Assembly: GCA_015066245.1 (NCBI GenBank)
Contig: SVOS01000006.1
Span: forward strand, 1-64,000
DNA: 64,000 bases
Source of the DNA: Oscillospiraceae bacterium
GTDB taxonomy: Bacteria > Bacillota > Clostridia > Oscillospirales > Acutalibacteraceae
Direction: 5' to 3'
The position numbers and the translations under genes were made by a program. The notes under the pieces are model-generated. The model was not told the origin of the DNA. It made no database searches and saw only the letters and a list, made by a program, of their open reading frames with translations. Shown piece by piece: positions 57,000-64,000 of this stretch; the first letter of the stretch is position 1; the number at the start of each line of letters is the position of its first letter.

Positions 57000-58371
57000 T
57001 TGCTAAAAACTCCGTAACATACTTTATTTGTGCCTCAACGGACTCTACAGATGTACCACCCTTTGAAATACGCTTTTTAACGCAGGTTTCAAGGGAAATT
57101 TCATCATAAACATCCTCTTCGAAAAGGTCGCTGAGCTCTTTGTAGCTTTCAAAAGGAAGCTTCTCGAGAACAGTGTTCTTTTCGATACAGTATGCTACGG
57201 TCTGACCAACAAGCTTGTAGGCACTTCTGAAAGGAACGCCTTTCTTAACAAGATAGTCAGCTAAATCAGTAGCATTAATAAAGCCTTTAGAGGCAGCATT
57301 TATCATATTGTCGCGAAGAACCGTCATTGTGGCAATCATAGGAGCTGCAACCTTGAGGCACATTTTAACTGTCTCAAGTGCATCAAAAATACACTCCTTA
57401 TCCTCCTGCATATCTTTGTTGTAAGCAAGAGGTAAGCCTTTCATCACGGTAAGAAGTGTCATCAAGTCACCATAAACGCGACCAGTCTTACCGCGGATAA
57501 GCTCTGCCATATCAGGGTTCTTCTTCTGAGGCATAATTGAGGAGCCTGTAGAATAAGCATCAGAAAGCTCAACAAACTTGAACTCCCAGCTTGACCAGAG
57601 AACAACCTCCTCAGAAAGACGAGAAAGATGCATCATCATAGTTGCATAAGCTGAAAGAAGCTCCAGACCAAAGTCTCTGTCGGAAACACCATCAAGAGAA
57701 TTAAGTGTTACTGAGTCAAAACCGAGGAGACTTGCCTCATAGTCTCTGTCGGTGTTGTATGTAGTACCTGCTAAAGCGCAGCAGCCGATTGGAGACTGGT
57801 TCATACGCTTTAAGGCATCTTTGATTCTGCCTAAATCACGGATAAACATCATGGCATAAGCCATAAGATGATGTCCGAAAGTAATAGGCTGAGCACGCTG
57901 AAGATGAGTATAACCGGGCATAATTGCATCTTTGTTCTCAGAAGCTTTATCCTTAAGAGCTTCAATGAGAGTCTCTATAAGAGCAACAACCTCTTTGTTT
58001 TCATCTCTGAGATAAAGTCTTAAGTCAAGGGCAACCTGGTCGTTACGGCTTCTTGCAGTATGAAGTCGCTTGCCGCACTCGCCTATTCTCTTGGTAAGCT
58101 CGGATTCTATAAACATATGGATATCTTCGGCATTCATATCAAAGGGCAAAGCACCTGACTCAATATCAGCAAGGATTGTGCCCAAGCCTTCAATAATGGT
58201 GCCTGCGTCCTCTTCGGAAATGATACCCTTTGAAGCAAGCATGGTAGCATGAGCAATAGAGCCCTCGATGTCCTGTCTGAACATCTTGCTGTCAAAGCTT
58301 ATGGAAGAGTTGAAATCATCTGCAGTTTTATCCAAAGCAGTTAAAAACCTGCCTGCCCAAAGTTTATCCAT
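56992..58371 (-). CDS. argH: Argininosuccinate lyase
   Basis: A 459-residue member of the fumarase/aspartase superfamily that releases arginine and fumarate. It starts MDKLWAGRFLTALDKTADDFNSSISFD and has HTARSRNDQVALDLRLYLRDE, the TxxSMPQKKNPD signature as TGSSIMPQKKNPDMAELIRG, and a C-terminal EKTVLEKL-type tail. GAGG lies 8 bases before the ATG. It is second in the operon, 28 bp after argG. Confidence 0.97.
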   Translation of the reverse strand: MDKLWAGRFLTALDKTADDFNSSISFDSKMFRQDIEGSIAHATMLASKGIISEEDAGTIIEGLGTILADIESGALPFDMNAEDIHMFIESELTKRIGECGKRLHTARSRNDQVALDLRLYLRDENKEVVALIETLIEALKDKASENKDAIMPGYTHLQRAQPITFGHHLMAYAMMFIRDLGRIKDALKRMNQSPIGCCALAGTTYNTDRDYEASLLGFDSVTLNSLDGVSDRDFGLELLSAYATMMMHLSRLSEEVVLWSSWEFKFVELSDAYSTGSSIMPQKKNPDMAELIRGKTGRVYGDLMTLLTVMKGLPLAYNKDMQEDKECIFDALETVKMCLKVAAPMIATMTVLRDNMINAASKGFINATDLADYLVKKGVPFRSAYKLVGQTVAYCIEKNTVLEKLPFESYKELSDLFEEDVYDEISLETCVKKRISKGGTSVESVEAQIKYVTEFLAND

Positions 58372-58399
58372 AGGAAAATCCTCGTTTTCTGAAAATTAA

Positions 58400-59632
58400 T
58401 TACTTAACGCCGTTCTTAGCCTTCATCTTAGCATAAACCTTTGTGGGAAGACCATAGAGGTTGATGAAGCCTGCGCTGTCCTTCTGATCGTAAACCTCGT
58501 CCTCGTCAAATGTTGCGATTTCGGGATCATAGAGGCTATAGGGTGAAGAAACAGAGGCATTGATCATATTGCCCTTATAGAGCTTTAACTTAACATCACC
58601 TGTTACAAAGCGCTGAGTTGTCTTTACGAAAGAAAGAATAGCCTCTGTAAGAGGTGTGAACCACTGTGCATTGTAGCAAAGCTCAGCAAGCTTCTGAGCA
58701 ACAAGAGACTTGTAGTGAGCTGTCTCTTTGTCAAGACAGATAGACTCAAGAACTGAGTGAGCCTTGTAAAGGATTGCACCACCGGGAGTCTCGTAAACAC
58801 CACGGCACTTCATACCTACAAGACGGTTTTCAACGATATCAAGGAGACCGATGCCGTTTGCACCACCAAGTTTGTTAAGTGTAGAAACCAACTCAGTAGC
58901 GTTCATCTCTTTGCCGTCAACTGCAGTGGGAACGCCCTGCTCGAAATGAATTGTTACATATGTGGGAACATCGGGAGCCATCTCAGGAGAAACGCCCATC
59001 TCAAGGAAACCGGGCTTATTGTACTGAGGCTCATTTGTGGGATCCTCAAGGTCTAAACCCTCGTGAGAAAGGTGCCAGATGTTCTTATCTTTGGAGTAGT
59101 TAGTCTCACGGTTAATTTTTAAGGGAACGTTGTGTGCCTCAGCATACTCGATTTCCTCTTCACGGGATTTGATATCCCACTCACGCCAAGGAGCAATGAT
59201 GGGCATATCGGGAGCAAATGCCTTAATAGCCATCTCAAAACGAACCTGGTCGTTACCCTTACCTGTGCAACCATGGCAGATAGCGTCAGCACCCTCAGCA
59301 ATAGCGATTTCAGCAATACGCTTTGCAATGGGAGGACGTGCAAAAGCAGTACCGAGCATATATTCCTCGTAAAGTGCGCCTGCCTGTACACAGGGGAAAA
59401 CATAATCTGTAAGGAACTCTTCTGTAAGATCCTCGATATAGCACTTAGTAGCACCTGTTTTGATTGCCTTCTCCTCTAAGCCCTCAAGCTCATCAGCCTG
59501 TCCAACATTGCCGGAAACCGCAATGATTTCGGGATTATTGTAGTTCTCCTTAAGCCAAGGAATAATGATAGAAGTATCAAGACCGCCGGAGTATGCAAGT
59601 ACAACTTTTTTGATTTCTTTTTTGTTATTCAT
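58400..59632 (-). CDS. argG: Argininosuccinate synthase
   Basis: A 410-residue enzyme joining citrulline and aspartate with ATP. The P-loop is [19 protein letters not shown]; other motifs are [14 protein letters not shown] and [21 protein letters not shown] 59632 follows GGAGG by 7 bases; the longest frame would start inside the operator region and is rejected. It is the first gene of argGHCJBDF, directly behind the ARG-box promoter. Confidence 0.96.
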   Translation of the reverse strand: MNNKKEIKKVVLAYSGGLDTSIIIPWLKENYNNPEIIAVSGNVGQADELEGLEEKAIKTGATKCYIEDLTEEFLTDYVFPCVQAGALYEEYMLGTAFARPPIAKRIAEIAIAEGADAICHGCTGKGNDQVRFEMAIKAFAPDMPIIAPWREWDIKSREEEIEYAEAHNVPLKINRETNYSKDKNIWHLSHEGLDLEDPTNEPQYNKPGFLEMGVSPEMAPDVPTYVTIHFEQGVPTAVDGKEMNATELVSTLNKLGGANGIGLLDIVENRLVGMKCRGVYETPGGAILYKAHSVLESICLDKETAHYKSLVAQKLAELCYNAQWFTPLTEAILSFVKTTQRFVTGDVKLKLYKGNMINASVSSPYSLYDPEIATFDEDEVYDQKDSAGFINLYGLPTKVYAKMKAKNGVK

Positions 59633-59659
59633 AATTTTGCCTCCATAATTCATTTGGTA

Positions 59660-59695
59660 TGCATAAATATTAGCACAACATGTATATTTATGCAA
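59660..59695 (-). promoter_or_regulatory. argG promoter overlapped by two ARG-box-like operators
   Basis: On the minus strand TTGCAT (59690-59695) and TAATAT (59667-59672) are separated by 17 bp. Two sites resemble the ArgR/AhrC consensus TGMATWWWWATKCA: TGTATATTTATGCA at 59681-59694 (13 of 14 positions on the plus strand) covers the -35, and TGCATAAATATTAG at 59660-59673 (12 of 14) covers the -10. They are 21 bp apart, two helical turns. This implies repression by an ArgR-type arginine repressor; no argR gene is in the window. Confidence 0.8.
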
Positions 59696-59850
59696 GCTTT
59701 TTGATTAAAATATTTTAAAATCGTTCCTTTTACCTATATTGACGATTTTTGATGCGTGAATTTGGTAAATATAACAATAAATTACATTATTAATCCCCTT
59801 CTCAAGCTTTATACTTTTCTTTATAAACCTTAACAAGGGGAATTGATATC

Positions 59851-59895
59851 ATTATACAGTAAAGATTTTATGCATTGTATATGCATATTTATGCA
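59851..59895 (-). promoter_or_regulatory. Distal ARG-box-like cluster and second possible -10
   Basis: TGCATATTTATGCA at 59882-59895 matches the ARG-box consensus at all 14 positions. An overlapping partly symmetric TGCAT-N5-ATGCA lies at 59871-59885. A minus-strand TATAAT at 59851-59856 has no good -35, so a weak upstream argG promoter is possible. The rest of the 263-bp gap before argG is AT-rich, with two imperfect inverted repeats (59717-59749 and 59795-59840) and no reading frame. Confidence 0.55.
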
Positions 59896-60585
59896 TTATT
59901 TGCGAACGTATCCGCCATTTCCGTTAATCTCGAGGGTATTATCTTTAATTGAGAAAGTATAAATGTCCTCTGTAGTCTCTTCACCTGAATCAGAAGAAAG
60001 ATAAACTTTGCTATCCTTTACGTTATAAGTGTAATTAACTATATAAAGGCTTGACTCTTCGTCATTATTATATGCGTACTGTGCAGTGCCGTCATCATTG
60101 AAGATGTAAGAGTCATTGTACTCCTCGCACTCCCAGGTACCTACAAGAACATTCTTAGAGTCAAAATCTTCGTATTTCTTAAACTCAGGCTCCTTATACT
60201 CAGCTCTCACAAGAGTCTGTGTAACACCCTCACTGTTAACAAATAAAGCTCTATCTCCATCTACCAGATAGTTAAGCTCACCAGCCATATAATGGAAATC
60301 AGAGAAATACTTTTTGGTACCGTCAGAGTCGATACCGTATCTTACGTCGCCTTCAATATAAACTGCACCTTTGACAAGCTGAATCTTGCAATCATTTGTA
60401 AAAATTCTAAGCTCAGCATCAGGATCGTCAAGGATCTGCCAAGCACCAATCAAATCGGGATCAGCCTTGTCCTCAGTCCACACAACGCCGCTTTTAACAG
60501 TATGGTTATTATCTGATGCAGGCTCACATGCAAAAAGCGAAATCGAGAGCACCAGAACTGCTAAAATCAAAGCTAACTTCTTCAT
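59896..60585 (-). CDS. Secreted lipoprotein with two lipocalin-like repeats
   Basis: A 229-residue protein starting MKKLALILAVLVLSISLFACEP, with a signal peptide and the lipobox LFAC (cysteine near residue 20). The mature part has two similar halves, each with a LIGAWQI/LVGTWEC start followed by beta-strands and a Tyr/Asp-rich ending, like small DUF5640 or lipocalin-like domains; the second half includes DDGTAQYAYNNDEESSLYIVNYTYN. GGTG lies 5 bases before ATG 60585; the longer frame reads through the promoter. It has its own promoter and the function is unknown. Confidence 0.75.
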   Translation of the reverse strand: MKKLALILAVLVLSISLFACEPASDNNHTVKSGVVWTEDKADPDLIGAWQILDDPDAELRIFTNDCKIQLVKGAVYIEGDVRYGIDSDGTKKYFSDFHYMAGELNYLVDGDRALFVNSEGVTQTLVRAEYKEPEFKKYEDFDSKNVLVGTWECEEYNDSYIFNDDGTAQYAYNNDEESSLYIVNYTYNVKDSKVYLSSDSGEETTEDIYTFSIKDNTLEINGNGGYVRK

Positions 60586-60613
60586 TAAATCACCGCCAAA
60601 AAAATATATAAAA

Positions 60614-60642
60614 ATTATACCATTTCCCCCATAAAAAGTCAA
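60614..60642 (-). promoter_or_regulatory. Sigma-A-type promoter of the lipoprotein gene
   Basis: On the minus strand TTGACT and a perfect TATAAT are separated by 17 bp, just past the groEL terminator. The leader then runs about 25 bp to the start codon. Confidence 0.87.
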
Positions 60643-60681
60643 CAAAACAAAAGCACTTACAGAAAATACCGTAAGTGCTTT
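60641..60681 (-). terminator. Terminator of the groES-groEL operon
   Basis: An 11-bp stem (AAAGCACTTAC/GTAAGTGCTTT, 10-base loop, 60650-60681) is followed on the minus strand by TGTTTTGTTG. It lies 15 bp after the groEL stop. Confidence 0.87.
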
Positions 60682-60696
60682 GAAAAACAATATAAA

Positions 60697-62337
<1,641 letters not shown>

Positions 62338-62340
62338 CTA

Positions 62341-62625
62341 TTATTCAACAACAGCCAGAATGTCGGACTGTTTTACAATTGTGTATTCTTCACCATCAAT
62401 TTTAACTTCAGTGCCTGAATACTTTGAAGTGATAACTTTATCACCAACATTAACATACATTTTAACTTCATTGCCATCAACAATACCGCCAGGGCCTACT
62501 GCCACAACGTTGGCAAACTGAGGCTTCTCCTGTGCTGCTGTCGAAAGAACGATGCCGCTTGCAGTTGTCTGCTCAGCATTGTCTACCTTGAGAACAACTC
62601 TGTCGAGTAAGGGTTTAATAGTCAT
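62341..62625 (-). CDS. groES: Co-chaperonin GroES
   Basis: A 94-residue lid subunit with TIKPLLDRVVLKVDNAEQTTASGIVLSTAAQEKPQFANVVAVGPG (the mobile loop lies around the TTASGIVL segment) and GDKVITSKYSGTEVKIDGEEYTIVKQSDILAVVE. GGAGG lies 6 bases before the ATG. It is first in the groESL operon. Confidence 0.97.
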   Translation of the reverse strand: MTIKPLLDRVVLKVDNAEQTTASGIVLSTAAQEKPQFANVVAVGPGGIVDGNEVKMYVNVGDKVITSKYSGTEVKIDGEEYTIVKQSDILAVVE

Positions 62626-62658
62626 ATATATCCTCCTTTTTCATATAAAACAAAATAA

Positions 62659-62685
62659 TTAGCACTCTGCATCTTAGAGTGCTAA
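62659..62685 (-). promoter_or_regulatory. CIRCE operator of groESL
   Basis: A perfect inverted repeat TTAGCACTC-N9-GAGTGCTAA directly after the -10 of the groES promoter. It is the binding site of the HrcA heat-shock repressor; hrcA itself is not in the window. Confidence 0.98.
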
Positions 62686-62689
62686 TTAT

Positions 62690-62718
62690 ATTTTAAACCA
62701 TATTTTGTAAAAAATCAA
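62690..62718 (-). promoter_or_regulatory. Sigma-A-type promoter of groESL
   Basis: On the minus strand TTGATT and TAAAAT are separated by 17 bp, with the CIRCE operator starting 4 bp downstream of the -10, so repressor binding would block initiation. Confidence 0.8.
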
Positions 62719-62765
62719 GTGTATTTTGCAAGATACCTAAAAACTTTTAATGAACAAAATGTTAA

Positions 62766-63770
62766 TCACTTGGCATTGACAAACACGCAAGACTCAGTAA
62801 TATCTTCGGGAAGTTTCAGCTTCATATCTTTCATTACTTTGGAATTAACTACAACCGTACATTCTGTAGCATACTCAACAGGCACCTGAGAAACTGTCTT
62901 GAGACCCCTCATAAGAATTACTGCAAGCTCACCCGCACTGTAGCCTATATGCGTATAATCCGTAACACAGGTTGCAAGGCAACCGCCCTCAACAAGCTCG
63001 GTACTTTCAGCAAAGACAGGAATATTCTTAGACTTTGCGTGTTTTAGTGTATAAGCAAGACACGCCTTCGAAAGAGCATCATCTGTAAGGTATATTGCAT
63101 CGCATTTTTCGATAGCTTTATCTACTCTGTATTCGTACTCGTTCTCAGTAAGAGCCGAATAATGAGTAAACTTGATATCCCTTGCTATAGCCTCGCCGGA
63201 TGCAAGGTTTGCAGAGAATATTGCATCCTTGTCGGCACCGTTGTATATACAGGCGATTCGCTCAACATCAGGATAGATTGTATAAACAAGCTCAATCTGC
63301 TCAAAAACCGGCGGATAATCGCATACGCCCGTTATATTGGCCTCAGGTCTTTCGCAAAACTCAACAAGCCCCTCAGCCACCGGGTCATTGACACAAGCAA
63401 AGACAACGGGAATTTCTGTTGTAGCACTCTTTGCTGCCTTTGACGCCTCGGCACCTAAGGCACAGATGACTTTCACCTCAGAGTTGCAAAGCTCCTCAGC
63501 CGATGAAACAAGTTCATCCTCTTTATCGCATTCAATGTGCAAAAGCTCTACATTCTCACCATTTACATAGCCGCTGTCTTTAAGAGCATCAGTAAATCCC
63601 GAATAAGCTTTGTTTGTATTTTCATCAAGCTTTAAGCTGATTATGCCGATTTTAGGAAGCTGAGGTGCGGTAGTAGTGGCTTCAGTAATTTCGTCGCCTG
63701 ATTCAGCGGCACAGGCAAAAAGAGACACTGACATTATAAGAGAAAGAAGAACTGCTAAAAATTTCTTCAT
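62766..63770 (-). CDS. ABC-transporter substrate-binding lipoprotein (TrpX-like family)
   Basis: A 334-residue exported protein with signal peptide and lipobox (MKKFLAVLLSLIMSVSLFACAAES; cysteine near residue 20). The mature domain resembles the ABC substrate-binding family of PF04392 (PKIGIISLKLDENTNKAYSGFTDALKDSGYVNGENVELLHIEC, VFACVNDPVAEGL, PVFAESTELVEGGCLATCVTDYTHIGYSAGELAVIL). Members bind tryptophan, tyrosine or other small ligands. No permease or ATPase genes follow in the window. It starts 10 bp after the RNA methylase stop with a weak ribosome binding site; a clear terminator after it was not seen. Confidence 0.86.
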   Translation of the reverse strand: MKKFLAVLLSLIMSVSLFACAAESGDEITEATTTAPQLPKIGIISLKLDENTNKAYSGFTDALKDSGYVNGENVELLHIECDKEDELVSSAEELCNSEVKVICALGAEASKAAKSATTEIPVVFACVNDPVAEGLVEFCERPEANITGVCDYPPVFEQIELVYTIYPDVERIACIYNGADKDAIFSANLASGEAIARDIKFTHYSALTENEYEYRVDKAIEKCDAIYLTDDALSKACLAYTLKHAKSKNIPVFAESTELVEGGCLATCVTDYTHIGYSAGELAVILMRGLKTVSQVPVEYATECTVVVNSKVMKDMKLKLPEDITESCVFVNAK

Positions 63771-63780
63771 TTACAATCAC

Positions 63781-64000
63781 TCACTCTGTTTTAAAATACA
63801 TATAAAGTTGACACTTAAGCATACCGTTGTAGAGCTTTCTGCGTTTGTCGGCTTCTCTTCCGAAGCATTTCTCAAAGTCATCATCGGGAGTAATAACCGC
63901 ATAGCTCCAGCCCTTCTTTTTCTTAAATCTTTTTCCCATGGTATAGTATAGCTCTTCAGCCTCATTTATAGAGAGCATTCGTTCACCATACGGCGGATTG
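63781..64000 (-). CDS. RlmL/YpsC-type RNA N2-guanine methylase, C-terminal fragment
   Basis: The frame enters from the right edge and ends at a TGA at 63781. The visible 73 residues begin with the SAM-methylase catalytic motif NPPYGERML, then LYYTMGKRFKKKKGWSYAVITPDDDFEKCFGREADKRRKLYNGMLKCQLYMYFK, a typical ending of the THUMP-domain 23S rRNA guanine methylase group (YpsC). The THUMP and SAM-binding parts lie outside the window. An internal ATG at 63978 is not a true start because the coding motif continues upstream. Confidence 0.88.
   Translation of the reverse strand, partial: NPPYGERMLSINEAEELYYTMGKRFKKKKGWSYAVITPDDDFEKCFGREADKRRKLYNGMLKCQLYMYFKTE

Noticed and set aside
59717..59749. AAAATCGT/ACGATTTT inverted repeat as an attenuator in the argG leader
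   Set aside because: The stem is AT-rich and short, with no leader peptide and no convincing T-run, so I list it only as part of the gap description.
62640..62765. Possible terminator of the substrate-binding lipoprotein gene
   Set aside because: Only a 6-bp pairing (CAAGTG/CACTTG) across a loop of about 45 bases is visible, too weak to call, and it overlaps the groES promoter region.

Overview
The window looks like a chromosomal segment of a low-GC, anaerobic, spore-forming Clostridia, most likely an Oscillospiraceae/Ruminococcus-type gut bacterium. The evidence is a mixed-acid fermentation enzyme (pyruvate formate-lyase), a V-type ATPase operon, sporulation and germination genes (spoIIGA-sigE, spoIIR, spmAB, a spoVAF-like gene), a CIRCE/HrcA-type heat-shock operator, and a secreted enzyme with a type I dockerin plus a starch-binding-like module. 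That last combination recalls the amylosome of Ruminococcus bromii; the species assignment is inference. Coding density is high. I see no rRNA, tRNA, insertion sequence, prophage or CRISPR array.

Layout. 1-3948 (minus): ruvC-ruvA-ruvB-glmM and the start of an rRNA-type methyltransferase cut by the window edge. 4091-7219 (minus): pflB-pflA behind a ZTP (pfl-motif) riboswitch with a terminator. 7341-9822: a spoVAF/GerA-like germination gene converging on spmA-spmB. 9867-13340: AbrB-like regulator plus ComEB deaminase, a small lipoprotein, a DUF2804 protein and an LCP-family protein. 13433-22067 (minus): a nine-gene V-ATPase operon, ntpF-I-K-E-C-G-A-B-D. 22215-23844 (plus): spoIIGA-sigE. 23875-25935 (minus): a large acidic MORN-repeat protein of unknown function. 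26002-33292 (minus): nusB, a TsaD paralogue, xseA, dnaE, then pfkA with its own promoter.

33338-42600 (minus): spoIIR, addB, addA and, translationally coupled to addA, the dockerin/starch-binding/esterase protein. 42662-47909 (minus): undecaprenyl-phosphate sugar transferase, O-antigen-ligase-like polymerase, a tubby-like protein, an Lrp regulator with an aminotransferase, and ispE. 47946-50670 (plus): membrane acyltransferase, DUF1292 protein, a 6S RNA and a divergent GpsA. 50677-51696 (minus): C39-like peptidase. 51777-59695 (minus): a complete arginine operon argG-H-C-J-B-D-F with two ARG-box-like operators over its promoter. 59896-62718 (minus): groES-groEL under a perfect CIRCE, then a lipoprotein. 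62766-64000 (minus): a substrate-binding lipoprotein and the C-terminus of an RlmL/YpsC-type RNA methylase.

The window is mostly core metabolism and cell biology. No obviously new multi-gene system was found. The items most worth a second look are the pfl-associated ZTP riboswitch and its refolding potential, the dockerin/CBM/esterase gene fused to the addBA transcription unit, the TsaD paralogue, the MORN protein, and the hairpin that buries the spoIIR ribosome binding site. Several gene starts were moved inward from the longest open frame because a good Shine-Dalgarno sequence sits just before an internal ATG; each case is noted.
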